Shown: piece by piece, positions 1-6,806 of the stretch
Layout of the letters: the number at the start of each line of letters is the position of its first letter
Numbering within the stretch: the stretch's first letter is position 1
From: UBA9715 sp964553375
Lineage (GTDB): Bacteria; Actinomycetota; Coriobacteriia; Coriobacteriales; Eggerthellaceae
Direction: 5' to 3'
Length of the DNA stretch: 8,258 nt
NCBI GenBank assembly: GCA_964553375.1
Contig: CAZKKN010000068.1
Coordinates: 1 to 8,258 of the forward strand
Position numbers and translations under genes: made by a program
The notes under the pieces: generated by a model
What the model was told of the DNA's origin: nothing
Databases searched by the model: none
What the model saw: the letters and a program-made list of their open reading frames with translations, nothing else

Positions 1-422
1 CCCTGGATCTGGCCTTGATGCAGATCGATGGTCATCATGCGGTCGATGCCGGCCGTCTGCATGAGGTCGGCTACGAGCTTAGCGGTGATGGGCTCGCGAG
101 CAGCGGCTTTGCGGTCTTGGCGCGCATAGCCGTAGTGGGAAACCACCGCGGTGATGGAGCGGGCACTGGCCCGCTTGGCGGCATCGGCCATGATGAGCAG
201 CTCCATCAGGGCGTCGTTCACATGCTCGCCGGCCACGCACTGGATGAGGAACACGTCGGCACCGCGCACGCTTTCCAAGTAGCGGGCATAGATCTCGCCG
301 TTGCTGAACTTCTCCAGCTTCACGTTACCCAGCGAAACGCTCAATTCGTCGGCGATGGCCTCGGCCAGCTTGGGGTTCACCGAGCCGGAAAAAACGGCCA
401 TGGTCTTTTGCATCTCCGTCAT
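1..422 (-). CDS. prs: Ribose-phosphate pyrophosphokinase (PRPP synthase), N-terminal part, cut by window edge
   Basis: This enzyme makes 5-phosphoribosyl-1-pyrophosphate from ribose-5-phosphate and ATP in the cytoplasm, feeding purine, pyrimidine, NAD, histidine and tryptophan synthesis. Only the first 140 residues of a family usually about 310-320 long are present; the rest lies beyond the left edge. Visible family motifs are FSNGE (residues 39-43, usually FSDGE), NDALMELL (69-76), the ATP-binding HYGYARQDRK (96-105), REPITAKLVADL (109-120) and DLHQGQIQ (133-140), which contains the metal-binding histidine. The ATG at 422-420 was chosen because AAGGAG sits 5 bases upstream; the in-frame ATGs at residues 4 and 8 lack such a site. 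It lies 60 bp downstream of glmU with no terminator between them, the glmU-prs order known from many Gram-positives, so co-transcription is likely. Nothing looks broken in the part seen. Confidence 0.97.
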   Translation of the reverse strand, partial: MTEMQKTMAVFSGSVNPKLAEAIADELSVSLGNVKLEKFSNGEIYARYLESVRGADVFLIQCVAGEHVNDALMELLIMADAAKRASARSITAVVSHYGYARQDRKAAAREPITAKLVADLMQTAGIDRMMTIDLHQGQIQ

Positions 423-482
423 GGACACTCCTTGGATCCTCGTAAGCCTCTGTTGCTTCGCACCTTTTCTTCCTGGGCCAGT

Positions 483-1865
483 TTACCCTTCCTTGGCGAA
501 CTCTTCGCGCTTTTTCTTGGCCCAGTCCTTAAATTCCTTCTGTTCGGGGCGGGTGAGCGCCAGCGCATCAGGGGACACGTCCTTGGCGATGACCGAACCG
601 GCACCCAGCACCGACCCCTCCCCTATGGCCACCGGCGCCACCATCATGGTGGAGCTGCCGATGAACACGTTGTCGCCTATCTCGGTGCGGAACTTATGCT
701 TGCCGTCGTAGTTGCAGGTGATGGAGCCCGCCCCCACGTTCACACCGGCCCCCATGGTGGTGTCGCCGATGTAGCTGAGATGGGGCACCTTGGAGCCCGC
801 GCCGATGGTGGAATTCTTTATCTCCACGTGGGTCCCCGCCTTCGCCCCCTCGCAGAGATGCGCTCCGGGGCGCAGATAAGCCCGCGGCCCGCATTTGACG
901 AAGTCGTCCAGACGGGCATGGGTGGCCACGGTCTCGTCCACGATGCACCCGCAACCCACCTCCGTGTCGGTAAGGCGCGTATTGGGTCCGATGATGCTGT
1001 CTTCGCCGATGGTGGTCTCCCCGAAAAGGAACACCTGGGGCATCAACTCCACATCGCTGGCTATGTCCACGTCCGGGCCTATCCAAACCTGCTCCGGATC
1101 GAGCATGGTCACGCCGGCGGCCATGTAAGCGTCGTTGATGCGCTTTTGGGCCACCTTGGTGGCCTCAGCCAGCTGGATACGGGAATTCACGCCCAAGCAC
1201 TCCACGCTGTCGCGAGCCGGCAGCGCCAAAACGGCCCGGCCTTCGCGGCGGCAGATGTCAAGCACGTCGGTAAGGTAGAACTCGCCCTGGGCGTTATTGG
1301 AATCCACCTGGTCCAGGGCGGCGAAAAGCGCTTTAGAATCGAAGCAGTACACGCCGGAGTTGCACTCACGGATGGCCGCCTCTTCGGGGGTTGCGTCCTT
1401 CTGCTCCACGATGCGCACCACAGCCCCGCCTTCGTCGCGGATGATGCGACCGTAACCCGTGGGATCCTCCGGAGTCATGGTGAGCACCACCACCGCGGCA
1501 TTGTTGTCGTAGCGCATGCGCACCAGGGCGCGCATGGTGTCGGGGGTGATCAGCGGGCAGTCGCCGGAGAGCACCAGAAGCGAGCCTTCGAAGTCGGCGA
1601 AGGCCTCCCGGCACACTCCCACCGCGTCTGCCGTGCCGAGCCGCTGAGGCTGCACCACCACTTCCGTCTTGTCGGCCACCAGCGGCTCCACCTGTTCGCG
1701 GCCATGGCCAACCACGGTGACGATCTTCCCCACGCCTGCCTCTTCGGCTGCATCGATCACCCACCTGACCAGGGGTTTCCCGATCATCTCATGGGCAACC
1801 TTGGGCTTCTTGGATTTCATGCGCGTTCCCGCTCCAGCTGCAAGCACGATAGCGGCGGTCTTCAT
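483..1865 (-). CDS. glmU: Bifunctional GlmU: GlcNAc-1-phosphate uridylyltransferase / glucosamine-1-phosphate acetyltransferase
   Basis: GlmU acetylates glucosamine-1-phosphate and couples the product to UTP, giving UDP-GlcNAc for peptidoglycan and other cell-wall polymers; it is cytoplasmic and normally a trimer. The protein is 460 residues, the usual full length. The N-terminal uridylyltransferase domain shows LAAGAGTRMKS (8-18), KVAH (22-25), QPQRLGTADA (72-81), GDCPL (101-105) and GYGRI (137-141 region). From about residue 255 a left-handed beta-helix of hexapeptide repeats follows, with YLRPGAHL (330-337), KAGTHVEIKN (342-351), HLSYIGD (362-368, His362 being the expected catalytic base), CNYDGKHKFRTEIG (384-397) and FIGSSTMMVAP (401-411). 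The KxGTxVE form, rather than KxGNFVE, is what I recall from actinobacterial GlmU. The ATG at 1865 has AAAGGAAG 6 bases upstream. It is the first gene of the glmU-prs unit and is divergent from hpf. Confidence 0.98.
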   Translation of the reverse strand: MKTAAIVLAAGAGTRMKSKKPKVAHEMIGKPLVRWVIDAAEEAGVGKIVTVVGHGREQVEPLVADKTEVVVQPQRLGTADAVGVCREAFADFEGSLLVLSGDCPLITPDTMRALVRMRYDNNAAVVVLTMTPEDPTGYGRIIRDEGGAVVRIVEQKDATPEEAAIRECNSGVYCFDSKALFAALDQVDSNNAQGEFYLTDVLDICRREGRAVLALPARDSVECLGVNSRIQLAEATKVAQKRINDAYMAAGVTMLDPEQVWIGPDVDIASDVELMPQVFLFGETTIGEDSIIGPNTRLTDTEVGCGCIVDETVATHARLDDFVKCGPRAYLRPGAHLCEGAKAGTHVEIKNSTIGAGSKVPHLSYIGDTTMGAGVNVGAGSITCNYDGKHKFRTEIGDNVFIGSSTMMVAPVAIGEGSVLGAGSVIAKDVSPDALALTRPEQKEFKDWAKKKREEFAKEG

Positions 1866-1905
1866 GGCAGGCTTCCTTTGCTCGGAAAACGAAACGATTG
1901 ACTAA

Positions 1906-1935
1906 AGTATAACGTCTTCCACCTTCAACGTTCAC
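1906..1935 (-). promoter_or_regulatory. Possible promoter of glmU-prs
   Basis: On the minus strand TATACT (1906-1911) matches five of six bases of the TATAAT -10 box. At 17-18 bases upstream there is only a weak -35 (TGAACG or GTGAAC, within 1929-1935). Transcription would begin near 1899, leaving a leader of about 34 bases before the glmU ATG with its ribosome-binding site inside, which is a sensible layout. The good -10 and the position in a divergent intergenic region are the main support; the -35 is poor, so this remains a prediction. Confidence 0.4.
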
Positions 1936-1983
1936 GATTCACTAACGGAGCAGAAATCTTCCGGTTTGGAACGCCATTTGCGC

Positions 1984-2075
1984 TATGCTTGAACCACCAG
2001 CTTGAGAAAGGAGGGCCTCGATTCGGCAGTCGTTGCACAAGCTGTTTTTTATTCGTTTATGAAAAGAGGTTCATC
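1984..2075 (+). other. Leader region of hpf, with an orphan strong Shine-Dalgarno sequence
   Basis: This stretch lies just upstream of the chosen hpf start. TATGCT (1984-1989) could be a -10 box, but no convincing -35 lies at 16-18 bases. AAAGGAGG (2007-2014) is a perfect anti-16S match yet sits 61 bases before the hpf ATG, with no ATG or GTG at normal distance. The nearest start-like codon is TTG at 2033, 18 bases away, opening nine codons that stop at 2060-2062. A T6 run (2045-2050) follows but no strong hairpin precedes it, so I do not call an attenuator. The site hpf itself would use is AGAGG at 2065-2069. Confidence 0.35.
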
Positions 2076-2666
2076 ATGAGCATCACGGTTACCGGAATCC
2101 AAATGAGCGTTTCCGACCCTTTGAGGGATTATGTTGAGGAGAAGATCGGCAATTCCCTGAAAGTAATGGACATCGAGCCTATCTCTTGCGAAGTCGTGCT
2201 CAGCGTGAAGCGCAATCCTGCCATCGCCACCCCCTGCCGCTGCGAGGTCACCCTCCGCGTGAAAGGCCATATCATCCACGTCGAAGAAGACGAGATAGAT
2301 ATGTATGCCGCCATCGATATCGCATCGGCGAAGGTCGTTCGCCAGCTGCGGAAGTTCAAGACGCGCATCATCGACCGCAAACTCCGCGGCGGCACCCGGA
2401 CCGAAGCGGGCTCCCTTAAACAGCTCAACGCCCAGGCAGACGAACTGGACCTGGACGCCCTGATGGATGACCTGGTAGCTGCCGATGAGGAGATAGTCCG
2501 CGTGAAGGAGATCGAATTCGCGCCGCTCACCCAGGAAGAAGCGCTCATCCAGATAGACCTCCTGGGCCACGACTTCTTCGCTTACATCGACCGCGACACC
2601 AACACCCCCTGCGTGCTCTATCGCCGCGGCCAGGGCGGCTATGGTCTACTGAAGCAAGCCGAATAA
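2076..2666 (+). CDS. hpf: Ribosome hibernation-promoting factor, long form
   Basis: Long-form HPF binds the 30S decoding region and dimerises 70S ribosomes into inactive 100S particles in slow growth or stress. The 196-residue protein has the expected two parts: an N-terminal S30AE/YfiA-like domain (about 1-105: ITVTGIQMSVSDPLRDYVEE, then basic segment VVRQLRKFKTRIIDRKLR at 87-104), an acidic linker (about 106-138), and the C-terminal dimerisation domain (about 139-196: IVRVKEIEFAPLTQEEAL, LLGHDFFAYID, VLYRRGQGGYGLL). The frame stays open upstream to a TTG at 1989, but the ATG at 2076 is preferred because AGAGG lies 6 bases before it and the protein then begins exactly where the family does (MxIxVTG). 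It is the only plus-strand gene, divergent from glmU, and followed by its own terminator, so it is probably monocistronic. Stress control is common for the family; no clear stress-sigma promoter was seen. Confidence 0.96.
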   Translation: MSITVTGIQMSVSDPLRDYVEEKIGNSLKVMDIEPISCEVVLSVKRNPAIATPCRCEVTLRVKGHIIHVEEDEIDMYAAIDIASAKVVRQLRKFKTRIIDRKLRGGTRTEAGSLKQLNAQADELDLDALMDDLVAADEEIVRVKEIEFAPLTQEEALIQIDLLGHDFFAYIDRDTNTPCVLYRRGQGGYGLLKQAE

Positions 2667-2696
2667 ACCGGATCAGCGCCGGAAGCGCAACCCTTT

Positions 2697-2736
2697 CGCC
2701 CCAGGTAACGCCCCAAGCGCCACCTGGGGCGTTTTT
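2697..2736 (+). terminator. Rho-independent terminator after hpf
   Basis: A perfect 10-bp stem pairs CGCCCCAGGT (2697-2706) with ACCTGGGGCG (2722-2731) over a 15-base loop, followed directly by TTTTT (2732-2736). It begins 30 bases after the hpf stop. The loop carries a second CGCCCCA (2709-2715) that could pair with TGGGGCG (2725-2731) as a shorter 7-bp stem ending at the same T-run, so either fold would terminate plus-strand transcription. Read on the minus strand the stem is followed by AAAGGG rather than T residues, so it should not work well as a classical terminator for folC. Confidence 0.88.
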
Positions 2737-2759
2737 CAGTGCTGGACCTCGTGCTGAGA

Positions 2760-4145
2760 TCAGACCGACCGGATCGCCTGCATTGCGAGGGCCAGGTTGT
2801 AAAGGCTGCCGAAAACGCAGATGGGGGTGGGATTGCTGGTCTGCACCGGGTTCTGGGCCTCATCGTGAGCCTGAGCCAAGGCATAGGCTTGGTCCAAGGC
2901 GTCTTCATAGGACGCGGCAACGACGATGGGGAGCTCCGGGTCAGCCTTGGCCCCAATGGCCTGGGCCAAGTCCGCCGCAGCCAAGGCGCGGGGAATGGGC
3001 GGCGTGACGCACACGATGGCCGAAGCAAGCGGCATCACGGCTTCGATCATGGCGGGGTAGTCCTTGTCTGCAAGCACTCCCATGACGAAAACCGCCTTCT
3101 CACCCGGGAATACATCCTGAAGAGACGCGCTTAGGGCCAAAGCGCCCTGGGGATTATGCCCGCCATCCACGATAACGGGCCGGGGCTTGACGGCCACAAG
3201 CTCGAAGCGCCCCGGCCAAGCCGTTGCAGCGATACCCGAGGCCACGGCTTCATCCGGGATGGACCAACCCGCCATCATGAGCACCGAGAGCGCCTCGATG
3301 GCCAAGATGGCATTGGAAGGCTGATAGCTTCCCAACAACCCCGTGGAGTAACGAACGCCCCGGTAGGTGAAAAGGCGTCTGCCCCGAGCATCAACTTCTC
3401 CCACCGCAAGCTGGGACGGATCCGGCTGATAAAGCTCGCAGCCCTTATCTGCGCAAACGGCCTTAATCACCGCCTGGGCATCGGATTCTTGGGGCCAGGA
3501 GACCACCGGTACCCCCGGTTTGATTATCCCTGCTTTCTCCCGGGCGATCTGTCCCAGGGTATCGCCCAGGATATCTGTATGATCAAAGCCGATGGGGGTG
3601 ATGACGCAAAGCTCTGGGCGCGCGATCACGTTGGTGGAATCCAGGCGACCCCCCAACCCCACCTCGCAAACCACGATGCCGCACCCACGGCGACGAAAGG
3701 CCTCGAAGGCCACAGCGCACATGAGCTCGAATTCCGTGGGATGCTCGCCGCCGTCTGCCACCATGGCCTCGGCGTGCTCACGCACGAAAAGCGTGGTCTC
3801 CCGCAGCTCCTCTAGCTGGATGGGCTGGCGGTCAACCTGGATGCGCTCTGCGAACTCATAGATGTAAGGGCTCGTGAAAAGGCCGGTTCGATACCCCGCC
3901 GCCTGCAGCACCGAAGCCAGATAGGCGCTAACCGAGCCTTTGCCATTGGTGCCGGCCACATGGATGAAACGCAGCTTGTCCTGAGGGTTTCCCATGCGGC
4001 GCAGGAGCTCTTCTATGCGCTCGAGCCCCAGGCGAGACTGCTGCCAGCGCGGCTCATTGATGTAGGCAACCGGGTCGAAATCGGCCGGGGCAACGCCAGC
4101 GCAGGAGCGCCCGCTTGCCAGCGGGGTGCCTTCGCTATCGCTCAT
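2760..4145 (-). CDS. folC: Bifunctional dihydrofolate synthase / folylpolyglutamate synthase
   Basis: FolC adds glutamate to dihydropteroate and then extends the gamma-glutamyl tail of reduced folates, using ATP, in the cytoplasm. The 461-residue protein shows the Mur-ligase-like fold: P-loop GTNGKGS (65-71), SPYIYEFAERI (92-102, usually SPHL), EVGLGGRLDSTN (161-172), the ITPIGFDHTDILG segment (182-194), EKAGIIKPG (203-211), and in the C-terminal domain WPGRFE (310-315) and DGGHNPQGA (327-335), ending in GSLY (446-449). Two starts are possible. ATG at 4154 has little upstream of it, whereas ATG at 4145 has AGGA 8 bases before it, so 4145 was chosen. Either way the start overlaps the end of udg (11 or 20 bases), pointing to translational coupling. 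It is the last gene of the alr-udg-folC run and converges on hpf. Whether it has both activities cannot be told from the sequence. Confidence 0.96.
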   Translation of the reverse strand: MSDSEGTPLASGRSCAGVAPADFDPVAYINEPRWQQSRLGLERIEELLRRMGNPQDKLRFIHVAGTNGKGSVSAYLASVLQAAGYRTGLFTSPYIYEFAERIQVDRQPIQLEELRETTLFVREHAEAMVADGGEHPTEFELMCAVAFEAFRRRGCGIVVCEVGLGGRLDSTNVIARPELCVITPIGFDHTDILGDTLGQIAREKAGIIKPGVPVVSWPQESDAQAVIKAVCADKGCELYQPDPSQLAVGEVDARGRRLFTYRGVRYSTGLLGSYQPSNAILAIEALSVLMMAGWSIPDEAVASGIAATAWPGRFELVAVKPRPVIVDGGHNPQGALALSASLQDVFPGEKAVFVMGVLADKDYPAMIEAVMPLASAIVCVTPPIPRALAAADLAQAIGAKADPELPIVVAASYEDALDQAYALAQAHDEAQNPVQTSNPTPICVFGSLYNLALAMQAIRSV

Positions 4146-4713
4146 CGCACCCATCCTGGAGCATCCGGCCCAAAGTGGCGAAATCCTCCTCTAACGCCTC
4201 CATCTTCGAGCGGTCATAGATGGCAGCTGCCGGGTGATAGATGGGAAACACCTTGAAACGCCCAGCCTGTTGCAGCTTGCCATGGAGGCGCGTGATGCCC
4301 ACATCGGTCTTCAGGATGAACTTCGTTGCGAAGTTTCCCAACGTCACGATGTATTCAGGGTCGATGATGCGCGTTTGATCCCGCAAAAAGGGCACGCAGG
4401 CCTGGATTTCCTCGGGGCGCGGGTCGCGGTTGTTGGGAGGACGGCATTTGAGCACGTTGGCGATGAAAACCTCTTCGCGAGCCAGCCCCGCGATCTTCAG
4501 CAGCCCATCCAAGCTCTTACCCGCGGCCCCCACGAAGGGAACCCCTTGCAGGTCCTCATTCTTCCCCGGGGCCTCCCCCACCACGAGCACGCGGGCATCG
4601 GGGTTGCCATCGCCGAACACCACCTGGGTGCGCCCGTCGCAAAGCACGCAGCCTCGGCACTGCTCCACGCGGGATCTAAGCTGGTCAAGTGCGCTTTTCG
4701 CATCCGATGCCAT
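4135..4713 (-). CDS. udg: Family-4 uracil-DNA glycosylase (iron-sulphur type)
   Basis: This enzyme cuts uracil from DNA, starting base-excision repair of deaminated cytosine. The 192-residue length suits family 4. Four cysteines sit where this family binds a [4Fe-4S] cluster: Cys19 and Cys22 (CRGC), Cys90 (NVLKCRPP) and Cys106 (IQACVPFL), the last two 16 apart. Active-site motifs are GEAPGKNED (46-54, normally GEAPGxxED), GVPFVG (57-62) with GKSLDGLL (65-72), the NNRDPRPEE loop (94-102) and the HPAAA signature (160-164). The ATG at 4713 has AAGGGGGA 5 bases upstream. It starts 17 bp after the alr stop and its end overlaps folC, so it is almost surely in one transcript with both. The older label 'phage SPO1 DNA polymerase-related protein' is used for the same family. 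No E. coli-type Ung (family 1) features are present. Confidence 0.95.
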   Translation of the reverse strand: MASDAKSALDQLRSRVEQCRGCVLCDGRTQVVFGDGNPDARVLVVGEAPGKNEDLQGVPFVGAAGKSLDGLLKIAGLAREEVFIANVLKCRPPNNRDPRPEEIQACVPFLRDQTRIIDPEYIVTLGNFATKFILKTDVGITRLHGKLQQAGRFKVFPIYHPAAAIYDRSKMEALEEDFATLGRMLQDGCDER

Positions 4714-4730
4714 GGCATTCCCCCTTGGAA

Positions 4731-6197
4731 TCAGGTATAGATCTTCGGCAGCCGCTGAGCGAAGCCTATGGCGAGCTCATAGTGGATGGTGCCCAGCTTC
4801 TCGGCCATCTCATCCATGGTGACTTCCGCCACGCCTTCTTGGCCCACCACGATGACGTGGTCTCCCACCTGCGGATCGGCCGGGGGCACCGAAGCGCGCC
4901 GACGCATGTCCACCTCGAACATGCACTGATCCATGCAGATGTTACCCACCTGGCGGTAATAGCGGCCATCCATGATGAAATCGGTGTTGCTGGAAAGCCC
5001 TTCCCGCAAGCCATCGGCATAGCCCAAGGGAATGGTGCAGATCTTCACCGAACCGGGGCTGCGGTAGTTAAGGCCGTAAGAGACGCCTTCGCTCATGGGC
5101 ACCATGCGCACATCGGTGATCCGGGCATGGATGCTCATGGCGGGATGTAGGTCAACGAATCCCCGGGTCTCATTGCAGGGATGGAACCCATAAAGCGAGA
5201 TACCCTGACGCACCATATCGTAATGGACCTCAGGATAGCGATAGATGGCAGCGGAATTGGCAGCATGGACGAGCCCCGTGCTGAACCCGGCGGCCCGGAT
5301 GGCGATGACCGCATCCTCGAAACGGCGGCGCTGGCGCTCGAACTCCAGCCTCTCGGGGCAATCGGCCGTGGCGAAATGGGTGAACGTACCCTCAAGCTCC
5401 AGGGCGCGGTGGAAGCTCACCTGATAGAGGAAATCCACCACCTCCAAGTAATGCACCCCGATGCGGTTCATGCCCGTGTTCACCACCAGATGATAGGGCG
5501 CCTTCAACCCCCGCTGGTCGGCGGCCTCGCCATAGGCCACCGCGAAGGCCGGGTCGTACACAGAGGGGGTGATGCCGAAGTCAACCAGCACGGGGATGGC
5601 GCTGGCCGGCGGCTGGGAGAGCATGAGGATGGGGGCGGTGATGCCCGCCTTGCGCAGGGCAACCCCTTCGAGCACCGTGGCTACAGCCAGGCGGTCCGCC
5701 CCGGCTGCAAGAGCCGCGCGGGCCACCTCCACTGCGCCATGGCCATAGCCATCGGCTTTCACCACCGCCATGAGGCGGGTGTTGGGTTTGAGGAAGCGAC
5801 GGGTCTCAGCCACGTTATGGCGGATGGCGGAAAGATCCACCTCAGCCCAGGCCCAGCGCAAATCGCGCGGGTCGAACCCATCTACATCGGCCAGCTCGCC
5901 TTGGCCATCGAAACCCGGCTGCAAACGTGTGAGGGGTGCGCCTGTCTCCGAAGGGCGGCGCTGCTCGAACATGCCCAAGGGAGCCGTGCGCAGCGGAGGC
6001 TCTTCGCTTAGCAGGTCCTCGTCTATAGGGGCGATGAACTCCGGAAGGGGTGGCTGTGGCTCCTCGACGCGACGACGAGCGGCCTCACGAGCCCGGGCGG
6101 CCTGTTCGCGAGCCCGGCGCGATGCCTCGCCTGCCGAGATGAAGTCCGGGTCATCCACATGGCCGAAGCCCGTGAACCCGTTGGGCAGGTTATCCAC
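4731..6197 (-). CDS. alr: Alanine racemase with a long N-terminal extension
   Basis: Alr interconverts L- and D-alanine with pyridoxal phosphate, supplying D-Ala for peptidoglycan. With numbering from the GTG at 6197, the catalytic core starts at about residue 116 (WAWAEVDLSAIRHN). The PLP lysine is Lys147 in AVVKADGYGHG; FTHFATAD lies at 272-279, the PLP-contacting MVRQGISLYG at 328-337 (Gln replaces the usual Pro), the second catalytic tyrosine is Tyr374 in GVSYGLNY, and CMDQ is at 421-424. The core is normal in size, but the family usually begins near WxEIDL, so about 110 residues are extra. They include an Ala/Arg/Glu-rich, probably helical stretch (about 24-46) followed by a Pro-rich acidic linker; there is no signal peptide. 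The open frame reaches GTG at 6209, but the Shine-Dalgarno AAGGAGG abuts or overlaps that codon, so GTG at 6197 (11 bases after it) fits better. The first gene of alr-udg-folC. Confidence 0.95.
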   Translation of the reverse strand: MDNLPNGFTGFGHVDDPDFISAGEASRRAREQAARAREAARRRVEEPQPPLPEFIAPIDEDLLSEEPPLRTAPLGMFEQRRPSETGAPLTRLQPGFDGQGELADVDGFDPRDLRWAWAEVDLSAIRHNVAETRRFLKPNTRLMAVVKADGYGHGAVEVARAALAAGADRLAVATVLEGVALRKAGITAPILMLSQPPASAIPVLVDFGITPSVYDPAFAVAYGEAADQRGLKAPYHLVVNTGMNRIGVHYLEVVDFLYQVSFHRALELEGTFTHFATADCPERLEFERQRRRFEDAVIAIRAAGFSTGLVHAANSAAIYRYPEVHYDMVRQGISLYGFHPCNETRGFVDLHPAMSIHARITDVRMVPMSEGVSYGLNYRSPGSVKICTIPLGYADGLREGLSSNTDFIMDGRYYRQVGNICMDQCMFEVDMRRRASVPPADPQVGDHVIVVGQEGVAEVTMDEMAEKLGTIHYELAIGFAQRLPKIYT

Positions 6198-6314
6198 AGC
6201 AGCACTCACCTCCTTGGCCTCATCTTCGTCTCAGACACTCTATTTTACGGGTTTCCCCAGCCTGTTGGTAGAGCGGCCTTGGTTAAACGGAGTGCGCGGA
6301 CCACGCGGGAGGCG
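6198..6314 (-). promoter_or_regulatory. Spacer before alr with a -10-like box
   Basis: This gap separates the mog stop from the alr start and is the only place between moeA and folC where a new transcript could begin. On the minus strand TAAAAT (6242-6247) matches five of six -10 bases and would give a leader of about 38 bases; the -35 at the right distance (TACCAA, 6265-6270) is poor. A tiny open frame of five codons (ATG at 6223, stop at 6206) contains the alr Shine-Dalgarno as its AGG-AGG codons. A 4-bp CGCG stem near 6299-6311 lacks a T-run, so I see no real terminator for mog. Confidence 0.3.
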
Positions 6315-6806
6315 TTAATGGCCGCAACCCGCCATCATCTTCGCTGCATGGGGCAACGCGCGCACGATGCCCTCCCAGTTCTCGCTTGCGGCCTTCTCGC
6401 TTCCCGGCAAGTTGATCACGATGTGGCGTCCACGCTGCATGCAAAGGGCGCGCGAGAGCATGGCGTAGGGGGTGATCTGCAGGCTGTGGGCGCGCATGGC
6501 CTCAGCGATGCCAGGCACATTGCGCTCGCAGACATCCATGGTGGCCTCCGGTGTGACATCCCGCAGAGAAAGGCCGCTTCCGCCGCAGGTGAGCACGATG
6601 TCGGCGTTCAACTCATCGCAAGCGCGCACGATGGCCTGGGCAATGGCGGGCCGCTCGTCTTTCACCAGAGTGCGGTCCAAGCACTCCCAGCCGTTCTCGG
6701 CGATGAGCGCCTCCAGAAGCGCGCCGGCCGTATCTTCCTCAAGGGAGCGGGTATCGGAGCAGGTCACGATTGCGAATGTTATGGCCTGGGAATCATGGTC
6801 GGACAT
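6315..6806 (-). CDS. mog: Molybdopterin adenylyltransferase (MogA/MoaB family)
   Basis: Proteins of this family adenylylate molybdopterin, preparing it for molybdenum insertion by MoeA. The 163-residue protein is one MoCF-biosynthesis domain: VTCSDTRSLEEDTAG (14-28), the signature TCGGSGLSLRDVTPEAT (73-89), VPGIAEAMR (97-105), MLSRAL (116-121) and NLPGSEKA (132-139). It ends in a histidine-tipped tail (CGH). The frame is open upstream to 6845, but ATG at 6806 is preferred: it shares one base with the moeA stop (TGATG), GAGG lies 10 bases upstream inside moeA, and the protein then starts as its relatives do. This overlap indicates translational coupling with moeA, its direct pathway partner. 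The name moaB is used for close relatives; the adjacent moeA and the RDVTPEAT signature make the Mog role more likely, but the two names cannot be separated by sequence alone. Confidence 0.9.
   Translation of the reverse strand: MSDHDSQAITFAIVTCSDTRSLEEDTAGALLEALIAENGWECLDRTLVKDERPAIAQAIVRACDELNADIVLTCGGSGLSLRDVTPEATMDVCERNVPGIAEAMRAHSLQITPYAMLSRALCMQRGRHIVINLPGSEKAASENWEGIVRALPHAAKMMAGCGH

Noticed and set aside
15..1901. A 628-codon open frame on the plus strand opposite glmU and prs
   Set aside because: It lies wholly antisense to two strongly recognised genes, has His/Gly/Ala-rich composition typical of the complement of GC-rich coding DNA, and shows no known domain or convincing start.
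1989..2075. A longer hpf beginning at TTG 1989 (29 extra residues)
   Set aside because: The extra residues do not match the family start, and the TTG has no ribosome-binding site, whereas ATG 2076 has one and starts at the family's normal N-terminus.
2059..2079. A six-codon frame overlapping the hpf start as ATGA
   Set aside because: No ribosome-binding site precedes it (the upstream bases are T-rich), so it is most likely chance.
5181..6011. A 276-codon plus-strand frame opposite alr
   Set aside because: It is a shadow of alr; the sequence is low-complexity in character with no recognisable motif.
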